Counted from the stretch's first letter, positions 8,290-16,848 are shown. The stretch is 21,246 nt of DNA from Chara braunii (GCA_003427395.1 BFEA01000030.1:5164235-5185480), one strand, 5' to 3'. Notes: a model not told the origin generated them from the sequence alone. Numbers and translations are program-made.

Positions 8290-8729
8290 TCATGTGACCT
8301 CGAAGCCGTCGCCCCTCTTTACAAACAAAGAAAAAAGGGAAAAAAAAAAAAACAAAAAAAAAAAACCCTGCAGCTATTGGCTCTTTCATCCGACCTCCAT
8401 TGGCATAGAAATATGTCAATTAGAACCTACCCTACATTGTGCACAACATGTGATAAGAAACTGCGCTCAGATACTACCTCTGTGCTGAAATGACAATGTC
8501 ACACGGGAGGCAAATTGTCTGGGACCCACACGGAAGGCAAAAGACCAATGGCCGTCCTTTTTTTTATTTGTTTGTTTATTTGTTTAGAGCACTTTCTCTA
8601 CTCGTACTCTCTCTACCCATACTCTCTCTACCCATAGAAGTCACCTCCTCCTTTGTTAGGGAACATCCGCACGGCTTGAGAAACGGTTCAGGACCCATCG
8701 CGAACAACAGCAAACTTTGCTGGCCTAAA

Positions 8730-8837
8730 AAATCACATTTCTTCAATGCGGACACAATAACGATCATAACAATCTCCTCGTGTAAATCCCATTTCTTCAA
8801 TGCGGACACAATAACGATCATAACAATCTCCTCGTGT
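8730..8837. repeat. 54-bp tandem duplication
   Basis: CATTTCTTCAATGCGGACAC and the rest of the unit, ending CTCCTCGTGTA, occur twice, starting at 8730 and 8784. Confidence 0.9.
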
Positions 8838-8989
8838 ACCCGAACCCAATAAAATGGGGGGTGCCTTTCCGTTCTTGGGCCGCAGATACCGGGGGGCCTA
8901 CCTTCTTTACCCGAAGAAGAAATCGTGCGCTCATTATACAGGTATCTAGACTGAAATGTAGCCCAAATTCAGCTGTAGTGAGGGCATAC

Positions 8990-9121
8990 TCACATTAGGC
9001 CCTCAAAGCCCCCAAAACGCAAAATGAGCGGCGAGGTAGAGTCCTCCATTCGCAAGGACTCAATGTGGCCGCTCATTTTGTCATTTTGCATTTTTGAGGC
9101 CCTCGTTTGAGTATGCCTTGT
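8990..9121. mobile_element. Small foldback element
   Basis: AGGGCATACTCA (8991), AGGCCCTCAAA and GCAAAATGAGCGGC are mirrored by GCCGCTCATTTTG, TTTTTGAGGCCCTCG and TGAGTATGCCTT (ends 9119). The loop is about 30 bp. It has the look of a MITE. Confidence 0.7.
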
Positions 9122-9410
9122 GAGTACGATTTATCCGCATGAAGGAGGTAGCAGTGGGGTCCTTTGATTTGTAGCTGTCCTTTCTTAGACTCGAGGCTGC
9201 AGTCTCGGGGATGCTCTACCAGCTTGTTTGTACTTGTCATGTATACTGTTTAGTACCTGCCGCGTTCTTAGCCCCCCTCTGTTTCAAATGAATACAGCCC
9301 CCCACGGCAGGCAGATTCATCCACTGCGTTAATGGCCTACAAGCCTGGTAGGTACTGGTGGTTTGACTCACTGTCAGTGTGAAAACTCTTTGCTCATTAC
9401 CTCGGTGAAC
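9122..9410. other. Unassigned sequence
   Basis: Mixed-composition DNA with no recognised gene, repeat or RNA. It lies between a small foldback element and a tandem duplication. Confidence 0.5.
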
Positions 9411-9413
9411 TTT

Positions 9414-9683
9414 CACTCGTTACCTCGGTGAACTTTCAACCGTCACTTGTGATGTCACTTGTCTGCACAGATGAACTAATGGACCGCAGTATGGTGATGT
9501 AAGATTTTCAGCAAAGAAAATAAAAATGAAAAATATATATATTTTCTTCACTCGTTACCTTGGTGAACTTCCAACCGTCACTTCTGATGTCATGTGTCTG
9601 CACAGATGAACTAATGGACGGCAATATGGCCATGTAAGATTTTCAGCAAAGAAAATGAAAATGAAAAAGATATATATTTTCTA
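9414..9683. repeat. 135-bp tandem duplication
   Basis: CACTCGTTACCTCGGTGAAC and the rest of the unit, to ATATATATTTTCT, occur at 9414 and 9549 with few differences. Confidence 0.9.
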
Positions 9684-9888
9684 CGTACACCTGTATTCGT
9701 ACGCTACTCGTATGCTAGGGGCCCGTACAACTTTTTTATTTTATTTTAATCCGGTATTGTTTTTGTTTTCTTTTTCTCAAATTATAATAAGAATCTGCAG
9801 ATGATGCTCAGCCAAATGTTGCTTGTCTTGTGCTGTTGCAGCACTTCTTTTTTTTTTTGATTTTTTAAATGACTTTTTTTTTCCCGTA

Positions 9889-10062
9889 CAGGGCCTAGGT
9901 CCCATTAGCAAAGAGGATCGGATCGAATGCCTGAATGTGGATGTGTTTTATGCAGAGATGCAGAAAAGCAGTTCAATCTCGAATTCCTGCACCTCTCGAC
10001 AAACACGTCCAGATTCAGGCATTCGATCCGATCCTCTTTCCTAGTGAGACCCGCCCCGGGTT
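9889..10062. mobile_element. Foldback element
   Basis: CAGGGCCTAGGTCCCATTAG and CCTAGTGAGACCCGCCCCGG are the ends; the arms carry CGGATCGAATGCCTGAATG and its complement. The flank TTCCCGTA on the left and TTCCCTGG on the right share TTCCC. Confidence 0.8.
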
Positions 10063-10293
10063 CCCTGGACAGATTACCTGTACGTTTCGCAAGGAAAGGC
10101 CCTGTACATATACGTTCGGTAACAAAGTTTTTCTTTAAAAATTTTAAAGAAGATTTTTGGAGTGGACGGGGCTAAATATTCAATGGTCGGAGAGCACATC
10201 GAACGAAAAGGCAGCGGAAAAAAAAGAGGAATCGAAAGACAGAGCTGCTAGTGTAGTGCGGCCAGTCCCTTCCGGTCCTGGTCGTGCGGGTGG

Positions 10294-10346
10294 TACCAGG
10301 GCCATGTCTCACTAGCAAAGAGGATTGGAATTACTGCATGAATCTA
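10294..10346. mobile_element. Foldback element, left end only
   Basis: CCAGGGCCATGTCTCACTAG, then AAAGAGGATTGG, ATTACTGCATGAATC. The right end is absent; the sequence is broken at the inverted-repeat element that starts at 10347. Confidence 0.65.
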
Positions 10347-10513
10347 TTAAACCACGAGTACCTCCTGAAAGTGCTCCGTGTTAACGGCGAGTCAAAAGTG
10401 GAAATCACGCCGTTTCCACTTGGCTGAATCGGGCCTACCAGCCCAGGCCCGTTCATCCCAAGAGCCACGCCCGTTAACGAAGAGCACTTTTAGGAGGTAC
10501 TTGTGGTTTAATT
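10347..10513. mobile_element. Inverted-repeat element flanked by TTAA
   Basis: TTAAACCACGAGTACCTCCT (10347) is matched in reverse by AGGAGGTACTTGTGGTTTAA (ends about 10511), and pairing continues through GTGCTC and GTTAACGG. Read as TTAA-ACCAC...GTGGT-TTAA, it has the target site of piggyBac-type elements. The centre holds a further hairpin, GTGGAAA/TTTCCAC. Confidence 0.6.
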
Positions 10514-10552
10514 AAGAAGGTATCGGTCAATTAACGAGTTCATGAATTATCG

Positions 10553-10705
10553 AGGCTCGTAGAGTGGCCCGAAACCATTGCCCGAGAATTTCGACTTGAC
10601 CCTAGGGAAAAAGTTGTTCAGCATATTTTTCTGCATAACATTTTTTTTTCCCGTCTCTTTTGGATTTTTTTGCCCTTTCCTGGCTGGCCCGCCCGGGCAA
10701 CCAAG
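10553..10705 (+). repeat. Dispersed repeat, copy 1
   Basis: GTAGAGTGGCCCG, TTGCCCG, AGTTGTTCAG, TTTTTCTGCATAAC and GGCCCGCCCGGGCAA occur in the same order on the minus strand of 14843-15058. Function unknown. Confidence 0.6.
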
Positions 10706-10707
10706 AC

Positions 10708-10745
10708 GACCCCGCAGCCCAGTTGGTAGCCCAGTCAGTCGAAGT
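10708..10745 (+). other. tRNA-like A-box sequence
   Basis: GCAGCCCAGTTGGTAGCCC resembles a pol III A box. No clear B box follows, so it may be a SINE head fragment. Confidence 0.3.
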
Positions 10746-11012
10746 TATTGAATTATTGGATTATTGAATTATTGAATTAATTATGGCATGTGATCGAGAT
10801 TAGTCACTTGTGGCCCTAACAAAACTAGTGCTCTGTAAGCGCCCCAGATAAGGCATCCGCCCCAGATAAACTACCCAAAGATAATTAATAAAGCGCCCAT
10901 TGGAACTGTTTGTAAGAAACCATTCTAACTAAAGATATAAATAAAGATACATATAGTGCCGGAAAAGTGAAAATAAGGCCTCAACCATACATATCGCTCT
11001 TCGTTTCTAGTG

Positions 11013-11097
11013 TACGGCTAGCGGGACTCGAACCCACAAGGCGCGAAGCGCCGCCACATCCTAAGTGTGGTGCGTAAACCAATTTCGCCATAGCCGT
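11013..11097 (-). tRNA. trnL-UAG: tRNA-Leu(UAG), organelle type
   Basis: On the minus strand an intact cloverleaf can be drawn. The 7-bp acceptor stem is ACGGCTA with TAGCCGT; the D-arm is GCG...CGC around AAATTGG; the anticodon stem is CCACA/TGTGG with loop CTTAGGA (anticodon UAG). A long variable arm (CGGCGCTTCGCGCC) follows, and the T-arm is GTGGG TTCGAGT CCCGC. The long variable arm is typical of tRNA-Leu, and the D-arm resembles bacterial and organellar rather than cytosolic tRNAs. No CCA is encoded. With the adjacent tRNA-Lys this suggests an organellar, probably mitochondrial, DNA insert. Whether it is expressed cannot be told. Confidence 0.85.
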
Positions 11098-11171
11098 TTC
11101 TTTCTGGAATATGTATACAAGTTAGTTGCCTGAAAGGAGTATAAGCATGTCTACCCCACTTCGTGGCCTTA

Positions 11172-11212
11172 TGGGTATAGCAGGATTTGAACCTGCGACC
11201 ATTAGGTTAAAA
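11172..11212 (-). pseudogene. tRNA-Lys(UUU), 3' half only, ends at an N
   Basis: This repeats the T-arm and 3' acceptor strand of the neighbouring tRNA-Lys together with its 3' flank, and stops at the single N at 11213. The repeated unit (11143-11212 and 11214-11284) is about 71 bases and appears identical, so an assembly join is at least as likely as a real duplication. Confidence 0.75.
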
Positions 11213-11242
11213 NAAGCATGTCTACCCCACTTCGTGGCCTTA

Positions 11243-11308
11243 TGGGTATAGCAGGATTTGAACCTGCGACCATTAGGTTAAAAGCCCAATGCTCTACCAA
11301 CTAAGCTA
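11243..11308 (-). pseudogene. trnK-UUU: tRNA-Lys(UUU), plant-mitochondrial type, 5' end lost
   Basis: The minus strand reads AGCTTAGTTGGTAGAGC, an anticodon arm around CTTTTAA (anticodon UUU), GGTTCAAATCC as T-loop, and ends TATACCCA. This closely matches plant mitochondrial trnK(UUU) as I remember it. The 5' acceptor strand (expected GGGTATA) is missing and replaced by a run of T (A on the plus strand, 11308-11329), so the acceptor stem cannot form. Confidence 0.8.
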
Positions 11309-11553
11309 AAAAAAAAAAAAAAAAAAAAACGAAAAACAAAACAAATACAAAAACTTGTGGCCCTTGGCATGTTTGCTGGTTTCTAATCTCATGGAAGCCT
11401 TGGGCTGTGGGCCCGTTATAAATGGAAGACTTTGGAAGTGGATTTTGGAATAATAATATAAAAATTAAAAAAAATCTATAAAATAATATAATAATAAAAA
11501 AATATTTAGTAATAATAATAGTTAGTAATAAGTTACTAATAACTAATAAATAT

Positions 11554-11650
11554 ATGAAACTCCGACGAAACAGTTTGTCACAGCCCCTCGTTTGTTGTCC
11601 TCTTCTCCCTCTCTGCCTACGGTTTACCGGGCAGTTCTATTTGACGATAT
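11554..11650 (+). repeat. Hammerhead repeat copy truncated inside stem II loop
   Basis: It begins GAAACTCCGACGAAACAG and continues TTTGTCACAGCCCCTCG, almost identical to the 631 copy through TTTGACGATA. CTGATGA and the 5' strand of stem II are missing, so it cannot fold as a complete ribozyme. Confidence 0.75.
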
Positions 11651-11937
11651 ATATATTGACGATATATATCACAAAAATAACTGTCGTAATAATAAATGCC
11701 ATAATAAATCAGTTGCTCTGCAGAATGGATACTCCAGAGAGGCATTCCGTTCTATTCACATCTTTTAAGGGCTTTTTGGCAGACATCTCAACTATGGGGG
11801 TATTTTGCAAACCCTAATAATAAATAATATAATAACAAATTAACAATCAATAATAAATCAATAATAAATCAGCTGCTTAGTTATTCACCCTGTTTTTTTT
11901 TTTTTTGTCTTTTTTGTTTTGTTTTGTTAATCTGCAG

Positions 11938-12078
11938 ATGGAAGCGACCATTCGAAAAGGGCAGCTTCTCTCTGATGATGTCGTCATGGACTTGCTTGGT
12001 CGACGGCTCGAGCATGGGATGAGGGTCGGTGAGCGGGGCTTCATTCTCGATGGATTCCCTCGAAAGCATTCTCAAGCG
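11938..12078 (+). CDS. Adenylate kinase, internal exon (AMP-binding part)
   Basis: This 141-base exon encodes 47 residues in phase 0 and is bounded by a T-rich tract ending in CAG and by a GTAAGA donor. It contains GQLLSDDVVMDLL and then GFILDGFPR, the conserved NMP (AMP)-binding segment of adenylate kinases, which convert ATP plus AMP to two ADP. The order and spacing match the plant organellar adenylate kinases (Arabidopsis ADK1/At2g37250 type), recalled from memory. The ATG at the first base of the exon is internal, not a start, because the P-loop (GxPGxGKGT) must come earlier. No exon with that motif was found between 1 and 11937, so the 5' exons probably lie outside the window. The next exon continues the alignment without a missing residue. 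Confidence 0.9.
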
Positions 12079-12120
12079 GTAAGAAATATCTCCAAAGTTA
12101 CCACTTACTGATCAGCGAGT

Positions 12121-12210
12121 CTACCAATCACTAATTGCTAATTAGTAATCAATAGTTACTAATTAGTAATCATTAATTACTAATTAGTAATCATTAATTA
12201 CTAATTAGTC
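12121..12210. repeat. Short palindromic tandem repeat
   Basis: TAATTACTAATTAGTAATCA and variants are repeated about four times; each unit is nearly self-complementary. Confidence 0.75.
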
Positions 12211-12289
12211 ACCTAAGTACCTCCATGCTCTTCTGCTTGACCATTTGGATTTGAAAGTCACAACTGCTTTCGTGCCCTGTCTCAGTGTT

Positions 12290-13000
12290 TCGCGCGTGCT
12301 ATCGTTCACGGTCATTGTTCGATGAACTTAACGGTTACTTGTGATGGTTGTGGTCATTGTTCGTTCGGTGAACTTGTCGTCATTGTGGTCATTTTTGTTT
12401 GGTGCTATTAACCACGGCTAATAGTATTTGTGGTCGTAATTCTCGACTTATTGTGTCATCATTGTGGTCATAGTTTGTGACTTAATGTGTCATCATTGTG
12501 GCGATTCTTTTGTGATGTTAACCGTGGTTAAGAGGTCTTAACGGGTCGTCGTGGTCGTTGTTTCTTTGGTGAACTTGTCGTATATATAGTGGACATTGTT
12601 TGGTGCTATTAACCGCGGTGAATAGTACTTGTTGTGGTCATAATTTGTGACTTGATGTGTCATCATCATTGTTGTGGCCATTCTTTGGTGCTATTAACTG
12701 TGGTTAATAGGTCGTAAAACACCGTTACCTTTTCCCCCCGCTGCTTTTGGGACAAAGGGAAAATAATAAAAATATCCTACTCCCAAAAAATCGGGGGCTG
12801 GGCCTATCGATGGCAGCCGCTGATGAATCTCATCGGCGGCCGTCGTTTTGTTTCGGCCTCCTAAAAAAGATTGGAGGCCACATGAGGCTGTCGTGGAAAA
12901 GGTAGTGGTGCTTTAATGGGTAGTTGTGGTCATTGCTTGTTTGGTGAACGTGTGCCGTATATAGTGGTAGCCGCGGTTAGTAGTAATTGTTGTGGTCATA
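12290..13000. repeat. Degenerate repeat zone with TTAACCGTGGTTAA palindromes
   Basis: GTGGTCATTGTTTGGTGC, CTATTAACC and GTGACTTGATGTGTCATCAT recur. The quasi-palindrome TTAACCGTGGTTAA or a close variant is at 12408, 12518, 12609 and 12694, and again in the downstream 242-bp array. A segment 12725-12900 with two hairpins interrupts the zone. Confidence 0.7.
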
Positions 13001-13059
13001 ATTTATCTTCTATTTTTACTTTTTTTATGCTCATGTTAGTTACCGGGGATAACTTGATT

Positions 13060-14060
13060 CAAATTTCAAATGTTTTTAGGATGGGAAGGAGTAGGTCTCG
13101 CATCATATTTGTTAATTAATTTTTGGTTTACATGACTTCAAGCAATGACGTAAATGTGTCCTTGTTGTGGTCGGTGATAAAGCATAGTCAGTCATGATCA
13201 ACAAACGCTAGACACATAGCCGCGACATGCGCAGTGATCATATGTGAAACTCAATCTCGAAACCTGAGTTTAAAGAAAGACAGACATGAAGCTCATTTCA
13301 CAGCTTCAGCTATGACTCCATAGCTTCAGCTATGACACCTCCGTCGACTGAAAGAATAGAGTGGCGCTCAGACCGAGGCGCTGGCATCCCCGACTAGTTT
13401 CGGTCGCTGCCAGTTAGCGACCTCATCGGCGGGTGGTTCGAGATTGTTGTGGTCATTGTGTGGTGCCATTAACCGCAGTTAAAAGCACCAAACACTCCTA
13501 GCTTATGACGGCCGATCGCCTAATGGGCGCCCGGGACAACAGCAGCCTAGCTTATAACAAATTTGATTATAATATTACAACTACAAATTTCAAATGTTTT
13601 TAGGATGGGAAGGAGTAGGTCTCGCATCATATTTGTTAATTAGTTTTTGGTTTACACGACTTCAAGCAATGACGTAAATGTGTCATTGTTGTGGTCATTG
13701 TGTGGTGCCATTAACCGTGGTTAAAAGCACCAAACACTCCTAGCTTATGACGGCCGATAGCCTAATGGGCGCCCGGGACGACAGCAGCCTAGCTTATAAC
13801 AAATTTGATTAAAATATTACAATGACAAATTTCAAATGTTTTTAGGATGGGAAGGAGTAGGTCTTGCATCATATTTGTTAATTAATTTTTGGTTTACACG
13901 ACTTCAAGCAATGACGTAAATGTGTCATTGTTCTGGTCATTGTGTGGTGCCATTAACCGTGGTTAAAAGCACCAAACACTCCTAGCTTATGACGGCCGAT
14001 AGCCTAATGGGCGCCCGGGAAACAGCAGCCTAGCTTATAACAAATTTTGATTAAAATATT
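13060..14060. repeat. 242-bp tandem array, about three units
   Basis: AAAAGCACCAAACACTCCTA starts at 13481, 13723 and 13965; CAAATTTCAAATGTTTTTAG starts at 13060, 13584 and 13826. Spacings are 242 except the first interval of 524, which holds a 271-bp insertion plus an 11-bp target duplication and leaves 242 once they are removed. Confidence 0.9.
13173..13443. mobile_element. 271-bp insertion with 11-bp target duplication
   Basis: TTGTTGTGGTC stands at 13162-13172 and 13444-13454, exactly around the segment absent from the other repeat units. The insert begins GGTGATAAAGCATAG and ends GGTGGTTCGAGA, with TAGCTTCAGCTATGAC (near) repeated inside. On the minus strand its first 90 bases hold weak A- and B-box-like motifs (TCGCTAACTGGCAG, GGTCTGAGCGCC), so a SINE is possible. 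It has no poly-A tail. Confidence 0.75.
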
Positions 14061-14224
14061 ACAGTGAATTAATGAAATTAATAATTATGTATGGCAAAAC
14101 TCAAGGATATCAGATTATCTGTATCTGTACCTGGCCTGAAAAACTCGTGCCGAATACTCCTCTACTTGGATTGGCAGTAATTGTATCCAGTGTTGTTGGA
14201 ATTTTATCGATGATGTGTTTACAG

Positions 14225-14500
14225 GAGATGCTTTCGAATATCGCCAACTTGGATCTGGTATTGAATCTGCGGCTGCGGGAGGACGTGCTGGTTACCAAGT
14301 GCTTGGGAAGGCGTGTGTGCAGCGAGTGCGGCGGAAACTTCAACATCGCCGACATCGACATCGAATCAGATCGAAATGAGGGCGAGCGGATCGTCATGCC
14401 GCCCCTGCTTCCGCCCACCGAGTGCACCGACAAGATGACCCAGAGAATCGATGACACCGAGGAGATCATCCGAGCCAGACTGAAGGTTCACCAGGACGAG
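14225..14500 (+). CDS. Adenylate kinase, internal exon (LID domain)
   Basis: This 276-base exon encodes 92 residues in phase 0, between a TTTACAG acceptor and a GTGAGA donor. It begins EMLSNIANLDLVLNLRL, continues through KCLGRR, where the LID begins, then CSECGGNFN, PPLLPPTEC and RIDDTEEIIRARL. These match in order the LID and the catalytic-arginine region of plant organellar adenylate kinases. The paired cysteines CSEC and the later Cys of PTEC resemble the family's LID cysteines; whether they bind metal cannot be told. Codon use is GC-rich and unlike the AT-rich intron around it, which supports a functional exon. Reading continues a short way into the intron and should be ignored. Confidence 0.93.
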
Positions 14501-14842
14501 GTGAGATATTATATCCGGCCATGTGGTCGCAGTTATTGGAACGCGTGTGACCCCCCCCACCCCAACACACCGATTACCGGACTGCATGATATACCCGTCA
14601 ACCTCCACCACCCTAATCATCGGATCGTGTGCGACCCTTGTTGGCACACATGCGACCGATTGTGTGTGACCCTTATTGGAACGCATGCAGCTAATCGTGT
14701 GTGACGCTTATTGGAACGCATGCGGCCCTGATTGGATGACGTGAGACCTGAATACAACGAATGTACAGTCATTGTTTCTGTATTTAGACTGAAATATACC
14801 CAAATACATGCACAGCTATAATGACCGTACGATGTATTTGTT

Positions 14843-15058
14843 TGCCTGGGCGGCCCGGCCGAGCAAGGGCCAAAGAAGGTCCCGCCATCCCGGTAAAAAA
14901 AGAAAAAAAGGTTATGCAGAAAAATAAACTGAACAACAACTTTTGTCTTGGCGTCACATCAAAATTCTTTACCAAATTTAAAATAAAAACCATTTAAAAA
15001 ATTTTAATTGTTTTTCGCTCTGCCGGGCAAGTGGTCCCGGGCCACTCTGGTAGATTGC
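14843..15058 (-). repeat. Dispersed repeat, copy 2
   Basis: Minus-strand landmarks AGAGTGGCCCGGGACCAC, TTGCCCGG, AGTTGTTGTTCAG, TTTTTCTGCATAACC and GGCCGGGCCGCCCAGGCAAA match the copy at 10553. Confidence 0.6.
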
Positions 15059-15149
15059 AAAATGACGAAGTACACACGATATCACAGATGCCGAGCGCAT
15101 AATCATCGTAGCCGAAAAACGGCAAACGCACAGAAGTATTGGAAAAATG

Positions 15150-15290
15150 CTTTGGCACAGTAGTTTGCAGTGTAGCGAATCTCTTCTGCGAATCTCTTCT
15201 GCGAATCTCTTCTGCGAATCTCTGTCCGCCCTTTGCTATTGGCACAATAGTTTGCAGTGGAGCGAATCTCAACGTGTCCGGCCTTTGCTA
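15150..15290. repeat. 13-bp and 87-bp nested tandem repeats
   Basis: GCGAATCTCTTCT is repeated three times plus a partial at 15175-15224. A larger unit, TTGGCACAGTAGTTTGCAGT, starts at 15152 and again near 15239. Confidence 0.85.
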
Positions 15291-15339
15291 AGCAGCATCA
15301 CCCCGCAGACATCTCCCGAGTACTACGCCAACTAACTAC

Positions 15340-16340
15340 TCGCCCCTCATTCGAGTAGAGCAGCCATGGACCGCGTCGTATGACCGCCGATGCAGCTCTC
15401 CCAACCTGTTGTCTTCATCGTCAGCTGCCTGAGGCCCGTCTTCATTCCGCCCTCGCGTTCCCTTGATCGATGTACAAGGAAAAGCACGCATTCCAGCTTT
15501 CCTCTGCTCATCAAACAGATTCACCAAGCCCACTGTCCTTCGCCCGTCCTTACCTACTCGAAAATGCAGTAGCAATGTCTGCATCTGCTCAGTGGGTACC
15601 TTCACATACTGGCGCTTGGCTCTTTCCCGTTTGCCCTTCTGTGTTCTTCGAGATTTCGAGCCGGTCGACTGCGCGCCAAACACATTCAGCGAAGGCGACC
15701 ATCGCCGACTGCAGAAATCTTCGATCGCGGGGAGGTCTTCCACGTCTGACGTCTGACTTGATTATTGGGATGAGTACATAATTTTCGGTATCGTACTTGG
15801 GCAGCCACCGATGGAAATGTGCAGTACTTACCATTTTTCCCCTTCCCGCCTCGACTGACGTGCTCGGCCCACCTGGCATCCATGGCTCTCCCAGTCTGCC
15901 CGACGTAGGTGGCCTTAGGTCGGGGAGACACCCACGTACACGCACGACCCCGGATTCAGCAAAAAAATCGCCTCCGTCTGCACTCAACTTGGCCCAGTCA
16001 AGTATGAACTTTTTACTTGCCCACGGCACAATCCACGCCACCGCCGCTGCTCTGAAAGCTGCCTCCAGCTCCCTACTAATGCCTTTCCTGTCTCTCTCCT
16101 GTCTCTCTCCTGTCTCGCACCAATTCTCCACACGTCCTCCACAAGACTTTAGTCTCGATCTCTCGGTTCATTCAGACGTTGACTCCTCAGCCTCGTCAGA
16201 CGCACTGCCACTCGATAAGTCGGACTCCGCGTCGACTCTACCCAGCTTAGCCTCGGGTTCATTTTCCAGAATCGTATCGTCGTTAGCTAGCAGCGCGTGC
16301 GGTTCAGTGAGCGCTGCCACTCTGGTAGCCGAACCTTCAA
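15340..16340 (-). pseudogene. Degraded GIY-YIG endonuclease-like reading frame
   Basis: On the minus strand several overlapping frames together look like one broken protein. An acidic segment (about 16337 to the stop at 16168) is followed, after shifts, by WAKLSADGGDFF, then YVGQTGRAMDARWAEH (15920-15850 region), then KYDTENYVLIPIIKSD, then EDLPAIEDFCSRRWSPSLN and a basic stretch rich in K and R ending near 15336. The Y-V-G-Q-T-G-R...R...EH pattern is the second half of the GIY-YIG nuclease core; the first tyrosine motif seems to be CVYVGV just upstream in another frame. At least three frame changes are needed. One coincides with a tandem CAGACGT duplication at about 15746-15759, whose removal would restore register. 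It lies antisense inside an adenylate kinase intron. It could be a retroelement remnant (Penelope-like elements use GIY-YIG) or a decayed host gene; no reverse transcriptase is seen. Confidence 0.6.
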
Positions 16341-16531
16341 ATGAAAAAAAAAAGAAAAAAAAAAGAAGAAAGTTGCGGCCGTGAACAGTAGTTATCTTGA
16401 CATGAAGTTGTGCAGCATTTCGATCTGCATCCGCAAAGTTATGTCTGTAGAGTTATATCCGTAAAGTTTTGCGTAGAGTTGTATATAAGATTGTGATCTT
16501 GAGGGGATGAAGGGATTGTAAGAGGTTGTGG

Positions 16532-16751
16532 GGCTAGTAGTCGTGTGCTTGCTTCTTCTTTTTCTTCTTCTTCTTCTTCGTCGTCTTCTTCTTCTTCTTT
16601 TTTCCCCCACCGTTGCTTGGTTGTGTGGGCCTCGCTGCCCTACTCTCGTCATCCACGGCTAGTAGTCGTGTGCTTGCTTTTTCTTCTTCTTCTTTTTCCC
16701 CCCGCGGTTGTTTGGTTGTGTGGGCCTTGCTGCCCTACTCTCGTCATCCAC
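16532..16751. repeat. Tandem duplication with TTC repeats
   Basis: GGCTAGTAGTCGTGTGCTTG starts at 16532 and 16657. Each copy continues with a (TTC)n tract, TGGTTGTGTGGGCC and CTGCCCTACTCTCGTCATCC. The second copy runs into a GGGCCTC-family element. Confidence 0.85.
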
Positions 16752-16848
16752 AAAAGACAAAAAATTATCGCAGTGGAAGATTCATTCCCGTTTTGTGGAA
16801 GATTCATGTTTTGTTTTCAAACATTTGGAGAGTAGTGGAGCCAAACCC
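16722..16848. mobile_element. GGGCCTC inverted-repeat element, copy 1
   Basis: The left end GGGCCTTGCTGCCCTACTC and right end GAGTAGTGGAGCCAAACCC are inverted. It contains CACAAAAGACAAAAAAT and GGAAGATTCATTC, as in the other two copies. Confidence 0.65.

Larger units (their letters stand above)
10780..11310. other. Probable organellar (mitochondrial) DNA insert
   Basis: Two organelle-type tRNAs on the same strand within 250 bases, separated by short AT-rich spacer, are expected in an organellar genome and not in nuclear tRNA arrays. The right limit is marked by the truncated tRNA-Lys and poly-A at about 11308. The left limit is not visible; the AT-rich sequence from about 10740 may be included. 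Confidence 0.5.
12079..14224 (+). other. Adenylate kinase intron (2.1 kb), repeat-filled
   Basis: GT-AG intron between the AMP-binding and LID exons. It holds AT-rich palindromic repeats (12121-12210), a degenerate repeat zone built on GTGGTCATTGTTTGGTGC and TTAACCGTGGTTAA (12290-13000), and an array with a 242-bp period (13060-14060). No other exon is needed, since the flanking exons align contiguously with family members. Confidence 0.88.

Noticed and set aside
7580-8419. 279-residue minus-strand open frame, with other long frames on both strands
   Set aside because: It runs through a GC-rich inverted-repeat element, overlaps open frames on the opposite strand, contains homopolymer-coded F-runs and shows no domain.
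9889-10062. Firm assignment of the foldback family to hAT elements
   Set aside because: CAGGG/CCCTG ends suggest it, but flanks share only TTCCC here and GTTT at 4313-4485, and no consistent 8-bp duplication was seen.
10294-10346. A complete foldback element at this position
   Set aside because: Only the left terminus and part of the arm are present; no right end was found downstream.
14072-14224. Upstream extension of the LID exon frame beginning with ATG
   Set aside because: The sequence before TTTACAG does not match adenylate kinase, while the exon before it joins exactly at 14225.
15797-16384. 195-residue plus-strand open frame rich in Ser
   Set aside because: It is antisense to the GIY-YIG-like frames; its Ser-rich content is the complement of acidic coding sequence, and it ends in a lysine run from poly-A.
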